Source: Crossaster papposus (taxonomy: Eukaryota; Echinodermata; Asteroidea; Velatida; Solasteridae). From it: a stretch of 64,000 nucleotides of DNA. The DNA is taken from the NCBI GenBank assembly GCA_037893245.1, contig JBAIAA010001128.1, positions 62,001 to 126,000 on the forward strand. The letters run 5' to 3'. Below, piece after piece: positions 21,186 to 33,667 of this stretch (position 1 is its first letter; each line of letters opens with the position of its first letter). Made by a program: the position numbers and the translations under genes. The notes below the pieces were generated by a model. The model was given only the letters and a program-made list of their open reading frames with translations, made no database searches and had not been told where the DNA came from.

Positions 21186-24100
21186 ATGTAAAGGGAAAGA
21201 AGTGTGCATAAGAAATATGTAAAGGGAAAGAAGTGTGCATACGAAATATGTAAAGGGAAAGAAGTGTGCATAAGAAATATGTAAAGGGAAAGACGTGTGC
21301 ATAAGAAATATGTAAAGGGAAAGAAGTGTGCATAAGAAATATGTAAAGGGAAAGAAGTGTGCATAAGAAATATGTAAAGGGAAAGAAGTGTGCATAAGAA
21401 ATAAACACATGATGTGGGAACAAGCCCTCGAGTTAAATATGTAAAGGGAAAGAAGTGTGCATAAGAAATATGTACAGGGAAAGAAGTGTGCACAAGAAAT
21501 ATGTAAAGGGAAAGAAGTGTGCATAAGAAATATGTAAAGGGAAAGAAGTGTGCATAAGAAATATGTAAAGGGAAAGAAGTGTGCATAAGAAATATGTAAA
21601 GGGAAAGAAGTGTGCATAAGAAATATGTAAAGGGAAAGAAGTGTGCATAAGAAATATGTAAAGGGAAAGAAGTGTGCATAAGAAATATGTAAAGGGAAAG
21701 TAGTGTGCATAAGAAATATGTAAAGGGAAAGAAGTGTGCATAAGAAATATGTAAAGGGAAAGAAGTGTGCATAAGAAATATGTAAAGGGAAAGAAGTGTG
21801 CATAAGAAATATGTAAAGGGAAAGAAGTGTGCATAAGAAATATGTAAAGGGAAAGAAGTGTGCATAAGAAATATGTAAAGGGAAAGAAGTGTGCATAAGA
21901 AATATGTAAAGGGAAAGAAGTGTGCATAAGAAATATGTAAAGGGAAAGAAGTGTGCATAAGAAATATGTAAAGGGAAAGAAGTGTGCATAAGAAATATGT
22001 AAAGGGAAAGAAGTGTGCATAATAAATATGTAAAGGGAAAGAAGTGTGCATAAGAACTATGTAAAGGGAAAGAAGTGTGCATAAGAAATATGTAAAGGGA
22101 AAGAAGTGTGCATAAGAAATATGTAAAGGGAAAGAAGTGTGCATAAGAAATATGTAAAGGGAAGAAGTGTGCATAAGAAATATGTAAAGGGAAAGAAGTG
22201 TGCATAAGAAATATGTAAAGGGAAAGAAGTGTGCATAAGAAATATGTAAAGGGAAAGAAGTGTGCATAAGAAATATGTAAAGGGAAAGAAGTGTGCATAA
22301 GAAATATGTAAAGGGAAAGAAGTGTGCATAAGAAATATGTAAAGGGAAAGAAGTGTGCATAAGAAATATGTAAAGGGAAAGAAGTGTGCATAAGAAATAT
22401 GTAAAGGGAAAGAAGTGTGCATAAGAAATATGTAAAGGGAAAGAAGTGTGCATAAGAAATATGTAAAGGGAAAGAAGTGTGCATAAGAAATATGTAAAGG
22501 GAAAGAAGTGTGCATAAGAAATATGTAAAGGGAAAGAAGTGTGCATAAGAAATATGTAAAGGGAAAGAAGTGTGCATAAGAAATATGTAAATGGAAAGAA
22601 GTGTGCATAAGAAATATGTAAAGGGAAAGAAGTGTGCATAAGAAATATGTAAAGGGAAAGAAGTGTGCATAAGAAATATGTAAAGGGAAAGAAGTGTGCA
22701 TAAGAAATATGTAAAGGGAAAGAAGTGTGCATAAGAAATATGTAAAGGGAAAGAAGTGTGCATAAGAAATATGTAAAGGGAAAGAAGTGTGCATAAGAAA
22801 TATGTAAAGGGAAAGAAGTGTGCATAAGAAATATGTAAAGGGAAAGAAGTGTGCATAAGAAATATGTAAAGGGAAAGAAGTGTGCATAAGAAATATGTAA
22901 AGGGAAAGAAGTGTGCATAAGAAATATGTAAAGGGAAAGAAGTGTGCATAAGAAATATGTAAAGGGAAAGAAGTGTGCATAAGAAATATGTAAAGGGAAA
23001 GAAGTGTGCATAAGAAATATGTAAAGGGAAAGAAGTGTGCATAAGAAATATGTAAAGGGAAAGAAGTGTGCATAAGAAATATGTAAAGGGAAAGAAGTGT
23101 GCATAAGAAATATGTAAAGGGAAAGAAGTGTGCATAAGAAATATGTAAAGGGAAAGAAGTGTGCATAAGAAATATGTAAAGGGAAAGAAGTGTGCATAAG
23201 AAATATGTAAAGGGAAAGAAGTGTGCATAAGAAATATGTAAAGGGAAAGAAGTGTGCATAAGAAATATGTAAAGGGAAATAAGTGTGCATAAAAAAATAT
23301 GTAAAGGGAAAGAAGTGTGCATACGAAATATGTAAAGGGAAAGAAGTGTGCATAAGAAATATGTAAAGGGAAAGAAGTGTGCATAATAAATATGTAAAGG
23401 GAAAGAAGTGTGCATAAGAAATATGTAAAGGGAAAGAAGTGTGCATAAGAAATATGTAAAGGGAAAGAAGTGTGCATAAGAAATATGTAAAGAGAAAGAA
23501 GTGTGCATAAGAAATATGTAAAGGGAAAGAAGTGTGCATAAGAAATATGTAAAGGGAAAGAAGTGTGCATAAAAAATATGTAAAGGGAAAGAAGTGTGCA
23601 TAAGAAATATGTAAGGGGAAAGAAGTGTGCATAAGAAATATGTAAAGGGAAAGAAGTGTGCATAAGAAATATGTAAAGGGAAAGAAGTGTGCATAAGAAA
23701 TATGTAAAGGGAAAGAAGTGTGCATAAGAAATATGTAAAGGGAAAGAAGTGTGCATAAGAAATATGTAAAGGGAAAGAAGTTTGCATAAGAAATATGTAA
23801 AGGGAAAGAAGTGTGCATAAGAAATATGTAAAGGGAAAGAAGTGTGCATAAGAAATATGTAAAGGGAAAGAAGTGTGCATAAGAAATATGTAAAGGGAAA
23901 GAAGTGTGCATAAGAAATATGTAAAGGGAAAGAAGTGTGCATAAGAAATATGTAAAGGGAAAGAAGTGTGCATAAGAAATATGTAAAGGGAAAGAAGTGT
24001 GCATAAGAAATATGTAAAGGGAAAGAAGTGTGCATAAGAAATATGTAAAGGGAAAGAAGTGTGCATAAGAAATATGTAAAGGGAAAGAAGTGTGCATAAG

Positions 24101-24321
24101 AAATATGTAAAGGGAAAGAAGTGTGCATAAGAAATATGTAAAGGGAAAGAAGTGTGCATAAGAAATATGTAAAGGGAAAGAAGTGTGCATAAGAAATATG
24201 TAAAGGGAAAGAAGTGTGCATAAGAAATATGTAAAGGGAAAGAAGTGTGCATAAGAAATATGTAAAGGGAAAGAAGTGTGCATAAGAAATATGTAAAGGG
24301 AAAGAAGTGTGCATAATAAAT
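21186..24321. repeat. 253-bp block (B at 21403) plus a 93-unit A run
   Basis: After B-n at 21403-21438 comes 2,883 bp without B. Markers in order: GTACAGGG, CACAAG, AAAGTAGTG (21701), CATAATAAAT (22019), GAACTATG (22057), a 30-bp unit (22160), AAATGGAAAG (about 22590), a unit with an added A (CATAAAAAAATATG, 23290), CATACGAAAT (23322), AAAGAGAAAG (about 23490), AAGGGGAAAG (about 23613) and GTTTGCATAAG (about 23780). The right half matches 29.2-30.3 kb. Confidence 0.93.
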
Positions 24322-24759
24322 AAACACATGATGTCGGGACAAGCCCTCGAGTTAAATATGTAAAGGGAAAGAAGTGTGCATAAGAAATAAACACATGATG
24401 TGGGAACAAGCCCTCGAGTTAAATATGTAAAGGGAAAGAAGTGTGCATGAGAAATAAACACATGATGAGGGAACAAGCCCTCGAGTTAAATATGTAAAGG
24501 GAAAGAAGTGTGCATAAGAAATAAACACATGATGTGGGAACAAGCCCTCGAGTTAAATATGTAAAGGGAAAGAAGTGTGCATAAGAAATAAACACATGAT
24601 GTGGGAACAAGCCCTCGAGTTAAATATGTAAAGGGAAAGAAGTGTGCATAAGAAATAAACACATGATGTGGGAACAAGCCCTCGAGTTAAATATGTAAAG
24701 GGAAAGAAGTGTGCATAAGAAATAAACACATGATGTGGGAACAAGCCCTCGAGTTAAAT
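24322..24759. repeat. Cluster of seven composite units (C-n-g-n-n-n-n)
   Basis: B starts at 24322 (B-C), 24389, 24456 (B-g, preceded by CATGAGAAAT), 24523, 24590, 24657 and 24724. Confidence 0.95.
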
Positions 24760-25229
24760 ATGTAAAGGGAAAGAAGTGTGCATAAGAAATATGTAAAGGG
24801 AAAGAACTGTGCATACAAAATATGTAAAGGGAAAGAAGTGTGCATAAGAAATATGTAAAGGGAAAGACGTGTGCATAAGAAATATGTAAAGGGAAAGAAG
24901 TGTGCATAAGAAATATGTAAAGGGAAAGAAGTGTGCATAAGAAATATGTAAAGGGAAAGAAGTGTGCATAAGAAATAAACACATGATGTGGGAACAAGCC
25001 CTCGAGTTAAATATGTAAAGGGAAAGAAGTGTGCATAAGAAATATGTAAAGGGAAAGAAGTGTGCACAAGAAATATGTAAAGGGAAAGAAGTGTGCATAA
25101 GAAATATGTAAAGGGAAAGAAGTGTGCATAAGAAATATGTAAAGGGAAAGAAGTGTGCATAAGACATATGTAAAGGGAAAGAATTGTGCATAAGAAATAT
25201 GTAAAGGGAAAGAAGTGTGCATAATAAAT
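24760..25229. repeat. Two successive 253-bp steps (B at 24977)
   Basis: B spacing is 253 bp from 24724 to 24977 and again to 25230. The first spacer has AACTGTG with CATACAAAAT and then GACGTG; the second has CACAAG, and GACATATG with AATTGTG (25164-25190) close to the next head. Confidence 0.94.
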
Positions 25230-25466
25230 AAACACATGATGTCGGGACAAGCCCTCGAGTTAAATATGTAAAGGGAAAGAAGTGTGCATAAGAAATAAAC
25301 ACATGATGAGGGAACAAGCCCTCGAGTTAAATATGTAAAGGGAAACAAGTGTGCATAAGAAATAAACACATGATGTGGGAACAAGCCCTCGAGTTAAATA
25401 TGTAAAGGGAAAGAAGTGTGCATAAGAAATAAACACATGATGTGGGAACAAGCCCTCGAGTTAAAT
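25230..25466. repeat. Cluster of four composite units (C-g-n-n)
   Basis: B starts at 25230 (B-C), 25297 (B-g), 25364 and 25431. The A after the B-g reads GGGAAACAAG. Confidence 0.95.
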
Positions 25467-28400
25467 ATGTAAAGGGAAAGAAGTGTGCATAAGAAATATG
25501 TAAAGGGAAAGAAGTGTGCATAAGAAATATGTAAAGGGAAAGAAGTGTGCATAAGAAATATGTAAAGGGAAAGACGTGTGCATAAGAAATATGTAAAGGG
25601 AAAGAAGTGTGCATAAGAAATATGTAAAGGGAAAGAAGTGTGCATAAGAAATATGTAAAGGGAAAGAAGTGTGCATAAGAAATAAACACATGATGTGGGA
25701 ACAAGCCCTCGAGTTAAATATGTAAAGGGAAAGAAGTGTGCATAAGAAATATGTAAAGGGAAAGAAGTGTGCACAAGAAATATGTAAAGGGAAAGAAGTG
25801 TGCATAAGAAATATGTAAAGGGAAAGAAGTGTGCATAAGAAATATGTAAAGGGAAAGAAGTGTGCATAAGAAATATGTAAAGGGAAAGAAGTGTGCATAA
25901 GAAATATGTAAAGGGAAAGAAGTGTGCATAAGAAATATGTAAAGGGAAAGAAGTGTGCATAAGAAATATGTAAAGGGAAAGTAGTGTGCATAAGAAATAT
26001 GTAAAGGGAAAGAAGTGTGCATAAGAAATATGTAAAGGGAAAGAAGTGTGCATAAGAAATATGTAAAGGGAAAGAAGTGTGCATAAGAAATATGTAAAGG
26101 GAAAGAAGTGTGCATAAGAAATATGTAAAGGGAAAGAAGTGTGCATAAGAAATATGTAAAGGGAAAGAAGTGTGCATAAGAAATATGTAAAGGGAAAGAA
26201 GTGTGCATAAGAAATATGTAAAGGGAAAGAAGTGTGCATAAGAAATATGTAAAGGGAAAGAAGTGTGCATAAGAAATATGTAAAGGGAAAGAAGTGTGCA
26301 TAAGAAATATGTAAAGGGAAAGAAGTGTGCATAAGAAATATGTAAAGGGAAAGAAGTGTGCATAAGAAATATGTAAAGGGAAAGAAGTGTGCATAAGAAA
26401 TATGTAAAGGGAAAGAAGTGTGCATAAGAAATATGTAAAGGGAAAGAAGTGTGCATAAGAAATAAACACATGATGTGGGAACAAGCCCTCGAGTTAAATA
26501 TGTAAAGGGAAAGAAGTGTGCATAAGAAATATGTAAAGGGAAAGAAGTGTGCATAAGAAATTTGTAAAGGGAAAGAAGTGTGCATAAGAAATATGTAAAG
26601 GGAAAGAAGTGTGCATAAGAAATATGTAAAGGGAAAGAAGTGTGCATAAGAAATATGTAAAGGGAAAGAAGTGTGCATAAGAAATATGTAAAGGGAAAGA
26701 AGTGTGCATAAGAAATATGTAAAGGGAAAGAAGTGTGCATAAGAAATATGTAAAGGGAAAGAAGTGTGCATAAGAAATATGTAAAGGGAAAGAAGTGTGC
26801 ATAAGAAATATGTAAAGGGAAAGAAGTGTGCATAAGAAATATGTAAAGGGAAAGAAGTGTGCATAAGAAATATGTAAAGGGAAAGACGTGTGCATAAGAA
26901 ATATGTAAAGGGAAAGAAGTGTGCATAAGAAATATGTAAAGGGAAAGAAGTGTGCATAAGAAATATGTAAAGGGAAAGAAGTGTGCATAAGAAATATGTA
27001 AAGGGAAAGAAGTGTGCATAAGAAATATGTAAAGGGAAAGAAGTGTGCATAAGAAATATGTAAAGGGAAAGAAGTGTGCATAAGAAATATGTAAAGGGAA
27101 AGAAGTGTGCATAAGAAATATGTAAAGGGAAAGAAGTGTGCATAAGAAATATGTAAAGGGAAAGAAGTGTGCATAAGAAATAAACACATGATGTGGGAAC
27201 AAGCCCTCGAGTTAAATATGTAAAGGGAAAGAAGTGTGCATAAGAAATATGTAAAGGGAAAGAAGTGTGCATAAGAAATATGTAAAGGGAAAGAAGTGTG
27301 CATAAGAAATATGTAAAGGGAAAGACGTGTGCATAAGAAATATGTAAAGGGAAAGAAGTGTGCATAAGAAATATGTAAAGGGAAAGAAGTGTGCATAAGA
27401 AATATGTAAAGGGAAAGAAGTGTGCATAAGAAATAAACACATGATGTGGGAACAAGCCCTCGAGTTAAATATGTAAAGGGAAAGAAGTGTGCATAAGAAA
27501 TATGTAAAGGAAAAGAAGTGTGCACAAGAAATATGTAAAGGGAAAGAAGTGTGCATAAGAAATATGTAAAGGGAAAGAAGTGTGCATAAGAAATATGTAA
27601 AGGGAAAGAAGTGTGCATAAGAAATATGTAAAGGGAAAGAAGTGTGCATAAGAAATATGTAAAGGGAAAGAAGTGTGCATAAGAAATATGTAAAGGGAAA
27701 GAAGTGTGCATAAGAAATATGTAAAGGGAAAGTAGTGTGCATAAGAAATATGTAAAGGGAAAGAAGTGTGCATAAGAAATATGTAAAGGGAAAGAAGTGT
27801 GCATAAGAAATATGTAAAGGGAAAGAAGTGTGCATAAGAAATATGTAAAGGGAAAGAAGTGTGCATAAGAAATATGTAAAGGGAAAGAAGTGTGCATAAG
27901 AAATATGTAAAGGGAAAGAAGTGTGCATAAGAAATATGTAAAGGGAAAGAAGTGTGCATAAGAAATATGTAAAGGGAAAGAAGTGTGCATAAGAAATATG
28001 TAAAGGGAAAGAAGTGTGCATAAGAAATATGTAAAGGGAAAGAAGTGTGCATAAGAAATATGTAAAGGGAAAGAAGTGTGCATAAGAAATATGTAAAGGG
28101 AAAGAAGTGTGCATAAGAAATATGTAAAGGGAAAGAAGTGTGCATAAGAAATATGTAAAGGGAAAGAAGTGTGCATAAGAAATAAACACATGATGTGGGA
28201 ACAAGCCCTCGAGTTAAATATGTAAAGGGAAAGAAGTGTGCATAAGAAATATGTAAAGGGAAAGAAGTGTGCATAAGAAATTTGTAAAGGGAAAGAAGTG
28301 TGCATAAGAAATATGTAAAGGGAAAGAAGTGTGCATAAGAAATTTGTAAAGGGAAAGAAGTGTGCATAAGAAATATGTAAAGGGAAAGAAGTGTGCATAA

Positions 28401-30327
28401 GAAATATGTAAAGGGAAAGAAGTGTGCATAAGAAATATGTAAAGGGAAAGAAGTGTGCATAAGAAATATGTAAAGGGAAAGAAGTGTGCATAAGAAATAT
28501 GTAAAGGGAAAGAAGTGTGCATAAGAAATATGTAAAGGGAAAGAAGTGTGCATAAGAAATATGTAAAGGGAAAGAAGTGTGCATAAGAAATATGTAAAGG
28601 GAAAGAAGTGTGCATAAGAAATATGTAAAGGGAAAGAAGTGTGCATAAGAAATATGTAAAGGGAAAGAAGTGTGCATAAGAAATATGTAAAGGGAAAGAA
28701 GTGTGCATAAGAAATATGTAAAGGGAAAGAAGTGTGCATAAGAAATTTGTAAAGGGAAAGAAGTGTGCATAAGAAATATGTAAAGGGAAAGAAGTGTGCA
28801 TAAGAAATATGTAAAGGGAAAGAAGTGTGCATAAGAAATATGTGAAGGGAAAGAAGTGTGCATAAGAAATATGTAAAGGGAAAGAAGTGTGCATAAGAAA
28901 TATGTAAAGGGAAAGAAGTGTGCATAAGAAATATGTAAAGGGAAAGAAGTGTGCATAAGAAATATGTAAAGGGAAAGAAGTGTGCATAAGAAATATGTAA
29001 AGGGAAAGAAGTGTGCATAATAAATATGTAAAGGGAAAGAAGTGTGCATAAGAAATATGTAAAGGGAAAGAAGTGTGCATAAGAAATATGTAAAGGGAAA
29101 GAAGTGTGCATAAGAAATATGTAAAGGGAAAGAAGTGTGCATAAGAAATATGTAAAGGGAAAGAAGTGTGCATAAGAAATATGTAAAGGGAAAGAAGTGT
29201 GCATAAGAAATATGTAAAGGGAAAGAAGTGTGCATAAGAAATATGTAAAGGGAAATAAGTGTGCATAAAAAATATGTAAAGGGAAAGAAGTGTGCATACG
29301 AAATATGTAAAGGGAAAGAAGTGTGCATAATAAATATGTAAAGGGAAAGAAGTGTGCATAATAAATATGTAAAGGGAAAGAAGTGTGCATAAGAAATATG
29401 TAAAGGGAAAGAAGTGTGCATAAGAAATATGTAAAGGGAAAGAAGTGTGCATAAGAAATATGTAAAGAGAAAGAAGTGTGCATAAGAAATATGTAAAGGG
29501 AAAGAAGTGTGCATAAGAAATATGTAAAGGGAAAGAAGTGTGCATAAGAAATATGTAAAGGGAAAGAAGTGTGCATAAGAAATATGTAAGGGGAAAGAAG
29601 TGTGCATAAGAAATATGTAAAGGGAAAGAAGTGTGCATAAGAAATATGTAAAGGGAAAGAAGTGTGCATAAGAAATATGTAAAGGGAAAGAAGTGTGCAT
29701 AAGAAATATGTAAAGGGAAAGAAGTGTGCATAAGAAATATGTAAAGGGAAAGAAGTGTGCATAAGAAATATGTAAAGGGAAAGAAGTGTGCATAAGAAAT
29801 ATGTAAAGGGAAAGAAGTGTGCATAAGAAATATGTAAAGGGAAAGAAGTGTGCATAAGAAATATGTAAAGGGAAAGAAGTGTGCATAAGAAATATGTAAA
29901 GGGAAAGAAGTGTGCATAAGAAATATGTAAAGGGAAAGAAGTGTGCATAAGAAATATGTAAAGGGAAAGAAGTGTGCATAAGAAATATGTAAAGGGAAAG
30001 AAGTGTGCATAAGAAATATGTAAAGGGAAAGAAGTGTGCATAAGAAATATGTAAAGGGAAAGAAGTGTGCATAAGAAATATGTAAAGGGAAAGAAGTGTG
30101 CATAAGAAATATGTAAAGGGAAAGAAGTGTGCATAAGAAATATGTAAAGGGAAAGAAGTGTGCATAAGAAATATGTAAAGGGAAAGAAGTGTGCATAAGA
30201 AATATGTAAAGGGAAAGAAGTGTGCATAAGAAATATGTAAAGGGAAAGAAGTGTGCATAAGAAATATGTAAAGGGAAAGAAGTGTGCATAAGAAATATGT
30301 AAAGGGAAACAAGTGTGCATAATAAAT
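25467..30327. repeat. Five single B modules and long A runs
   Basis: B starts at 25684, 26464, 27182, 27435 and 28184. The A runs between and after them are 24, 22, 7, 23 and 68 units. GACGTG occurs in the spacers before 25684 and 27435 and also near 26885. CACAAG follows 25684 and 27435. The final run (28220-30327) has four A units with TTTGTAAAG and the 29.2-29.6 kb marker series CATAAAAAATATG, CATACGAAAT, two CATAATAAAT, AAAGAGAAAG and AAGGGGAAAG. Confidence 0.92.
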
Positions 30328-30765
30328 AAACACATGATGTCGGGACAAGCCCTCGAGTTAAATATGTAAAGGGAAAGAAGTGTGCATAAGAAATAAACAC
30401 ATGATGTGGGAACAAGCCCTCGAGTTAAATATGTAAAGGGAAAGAAGTGTGCATAAGAAATAAACACATGATGAGGGAACAAGCCCTCGAGTTAAATATG
30501 TAAAGGGAAAGAAGTGTGCATAAGAAATAAACACATGATGTGGGAACAAGCCCTCGAGTTAAATATGTAAAGGGAAAGAAGTGTGCATAAGAAATAAACG
30601 CATGATGTGGGAACAAGCCCTCGAGTTAAATATGTAAAGGGAAAGAAGTGTGCATAAGAAATAAACACATGATGTGGGAACAAGCCCTCGAGTTAAATAT
30701 GTAAAGGGAAAGAAGTGTGCATAAGAAATAAACACATGATGTGGGAACAAGCCCTCGAGTTAAAT
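30328..30765. repeat. Cluster of seven composite units (C-n-g-n-n-n-n)
   Basis: B starts at 30328 (B-C), 30395, 30462 (B-g), 30529, 30596 (AAACGCATG, an extra CpG), 30663 and 30730. It is the duplicate of the 24322 cluster. Confidence 0.95.
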
Positions 30766-31266
30766 ATGTAAAGGGAAAGAAGTGTGCATAAGAAATATGT
30801 AAAGGGAAAGAACTGTGCATACAAAATATGTAAAGGGAAAGAAGTGTGCATAAGAAATATGTAAAGGGAAAGACGTGTGCATAAGAAATATGTAAAGGGA
30901 AAGAAGTGTGCATAAGAAATATGTAAAGGGAAAGAAGTGTGCATAAGAAATATGTAAAGGGAAAGAAGTGTGCATAAGAAATAAACACATGATGTGGGAA
31001 CAAGCCCTCGAGTTAAATATGTAAAGGGAAAGAAGTGTGCATAAGAAATATGTAAAGGGAAAGAAGTGTGCACAAGAAATATGTAAAGGGAAAGAAGTGT
31101 GCATAAGAAATATGTAAAGGGAAAGAAGTGTGCATAAGAAATATGTAAAGGGAAAGAAGTGTGCATAAGAAATATGTAAAGGGAAAGAAGTGTGCATAAG
31201 AAATATGTAAAGGGAAAGAAGTGTGCATAAGAAATATGTAAAGGGAAAGAAGTGTGCATAATAAAT
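30766..31266. repeat. 253-bp block (B at 30983) plus eight A units
   Basis: The spacer has AACTGTG, CATACAAAAT and GACGTG. After B-n at 30983-31018 come eight A units with CACAAG near 31072, one A unit more than the counterpart at 25013-25229; GACATATG is absent here. Confidence 0.93.
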
Positions 31267-31503
31267 AAACACATGATGTCGGGACAAGCCCTCGAGTTAA
31301 ATATGTAAAGGGAAAGAAGTGTGCATAAGAAATAAACACATGATGAGGGAACAAGCCCTCGAGTTAAATATGTAAAGGGAAAGAAGTGTGCATAAGAAAT
31401 AAACACATGATGTGGGAACAAGCCCTCGAGTTAAATATGTAAAGGGAAAGAAGTGTGCATAAGAAATAAACACATGATGTGGGAACAAGCCCTCGAGTTA
31501 AAT
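31267..31503. repeat. Cluster of four composite units (C-g-n-n)
   Basis: B starts at 31267 (B-C), 31334 (B-g), 31401 and 31468. Confidence 0.95.
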
Positions 31504-33497
31504 ATGTAAAGGGAAAGAAGTGTGCATAAGAAATATGTAAAGGGAAAGAAGTGTGCATAAGAAATATGTAAAGGGAAAGAAGTGTGCATAAGAAATATGT
31601 AAAGGGAAAGACGTGTGCATAAGAAATATGTAAAGGGAAAGAAGTGTGCATAAGAAATATGTAAAGGGAAAGAAGTGTGCATAAGAAATATGTAAAGGGA
31701 AAGAAGTGTGCATAAGAAATAAACACATGATGTGGGAACAAGCCCTCGAGTTAAATATGTAAAGGGAAAGAAGTGTGCATAAAAAATATGTAAAGGGAAA
31801 GAAGTGTGCACAAGAAATATGTAAAGGGAAAGAAGTGTGCATAAGAAATATGTAAAGGGAAAGAAGTGTGCATAAGAAATATGTAAAGGGAAAGAAGTGT
31901 GCATAAGAAATATGTAAAGGGAAAGAAGTGTGCATAAGAAATATGTAAAGGGAAAGAAGTGTGCATAAGAAATATGTAAAGGGAAAGAAGTGTGCATAAG
32001 AAATATGTAAAGGGAAAGTAGTGTGCATAAGAAATATGTAAAGGGAAAGAAGTGTGCATAAGAAATATGTAAAGGGAAAGAAGTGTGCATAAGAAATATG
32101 TAAAGGGAAAGAAGTGTGCATAAGAAATATGTAAAGGGAAAGAAGTGTGCATAAGAAATATGTAAAGGGAAAGAAGTGTGCATAAGAAATATGTAAAGGG
32201 AAAGAAGTGTGCATAAGAAATATGTAAAGGGAAAGAAGTGTGCATAAGAAATATGTAAAGGGAAAGAAGTGTGCATAAGAAATATGTAAAGGGAAAGAAG
32301 TGTGCATAAGAAATATGTAAAGGGAAAAAAGTGTGCATAAGAAATATGTAAAGGGAAAGAAGTGTGCATAAGAAATATGTAAAGGGAAAGAAGTGTGCAT
32401 AAGAAATATGTAAAGGGAAAGAAGTGTGCATAAGAAATATGTAAAGGGAAAGAAGTGTGCATAAGAAATAAACACATGATGTGGGAACAAGCCCTCGAGT
32501 TAAATATGTAAAGGGAAAGAAGTGTGCATAAGAAATATGTAAAGGGAAAGAAGTGTGCATAAGAAATATGTAAAGGGAAAGAAGTGTGCATAAGAAATAT
32601 GTAAAGGGAAAGAAGTGTGCATAAGAAATATGTAAAGGGAAAGAAGTGTGCATAAGAAATATGTAAAGGGAAAGAAGTGTGCATAAGAAATATGTAAAGG
32701 GAAAGAAGTGTGCATAAGAAATATGTAAAGGGAAAGAAGTGTGCATAAGAAATATGTAAAGGGAAAGAAGTGTGCATAAGAAATATGTAAAGGGAAAGAA
32801 GTGTGCATAAGAAATATGTAAAGGGAAAGAAGTGTGCATAAGAAATATGTAAAGGGAAAGAAGTGTGCATAAGAAATATGTAAAAGGAAAGAAGTGTGCA
32901 TAAGAAATATGTAAAGGGAAAGAAGTGTGCATAAGAAATATGTAAAGGGAAAGAAGTGTGCATAAGAAATATGTAAAGGGAAAGAAGTGTGCATAAGAAA
33001 TATGTAAAGGGAAAGAAGTGTGCATAAGAAATATGTAAAGGGAAAGAAGTGTGCATAAGAAATATGTAAAGGGAAAGAAGTGTGCATAAGAAATATGTAA
33101 AGGGAAAGAAGTGTGCATAAGAAATATGTAAAGGGAAAGAAGTGTGCATAAGAAATATGTAAGGGGAAAGAAGTGTGCATAAGAAATATGTAAAGGGAAA
33201 GAAGTGTGCATAAGAAATTTGTAAAGGGAAAGAAGTGTGCATAAGAAATATGTAAAGGGAAAGAAGTGTGCATAAGAAATATGTAAAGGGAAAGAAGTGT
33301 GCATAAGAAATATGTAAAGGGAAAGAAGTGTGCATAAGAAATATGTAAAGGGAAAGAAGTGTGCATAAGACATATGTAAAGGGAAAGAATTGTGCATAAG
33401 AAATATGTAAAGGGAAAGAAGTGTGCATAAGAAATATGTAAAGGGAAAGAAGTGTGCATAAGATATATGTAAAGGGAAAGAAGTGTGCATAATAAAT
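31504..33497. repeat. 253-bp block, B at 31721 and 32470, A runs of 23 and 32 units
   Basis: The spacer carries GACGTG (near 31611) without AACTGTG. CATAAAAAATATG (31782) and CACAAG (31811) follow 31721. After 32470 come AAAAGGAAAG (32882), AAGGGGAAAG (33164), GACATATG with AATTGTG (33369-33391) and GATATATG (33462) before the head. Confidence 0.92.
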
Positions 33498-33667
33498 AAA
33501 CACATGATGTCGGGACAAGCCCTCGAGTTAAATATGTAAAGGGAAAGAAGTGTGCATAAGAAATAAACACATGATGTGGGAACAAGCCCTCGAGTTAAAT
33601 ATGTAAAGGGAAAGAAGTGTGCATAAGAAATAAACACATGATGTGGGAACAAGCCCTCGAGTTAAAT
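33498..33667. repeat. Cluster of three composite units (C-n-n)
   Basis: B starts at 33498 (B-C), 33565 and 33632. It has a B-C head but no B-g copy, consistent with loss of one 67-bp unit from a short cluster or several from a long one. Confidence 0.95.

Larger units (their letters stand above)
19313..22200. repeat. Third copy of the cluster segment, offset 1,636 then 1,667 bp
   Basis: 19313/20949, 19380/21016, 19447/21083, 19514/21150, 19767/21403 and AAAGTAGTG 20065/21701 share an offset of 1,636 bp. GAACTATG (20390/22057) and the 30-bp unit (20487/22154) share an offset of 1,667 bp. One 31-bp A unit was therefore gained or lost between 21701 and 22057. The match is not seen at GACATATG (20821), so it ends before about 22480. 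Confidence 0.88.
23487..32505. repeat. Duplicated segment, offset about 6.0 kb with 31-bp slips
   Basis: Offset is 5,975 bp at AAAGAGAAAG (23487/29462) and AAGGGGAAAG (23611/29586), 6,006 bp from 24322/30328 to 24977/30983, 6,037 bp at 25230/31267 to 25684/31721, and 6,006 bp again at 26464/32470. Each change is exactly one A unit. A private CATACAAAAT unit is shared (24813 and about 30820). B copies at 27182, 27435 and 28184 lie outside the matching part. Confidence 0.88.
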
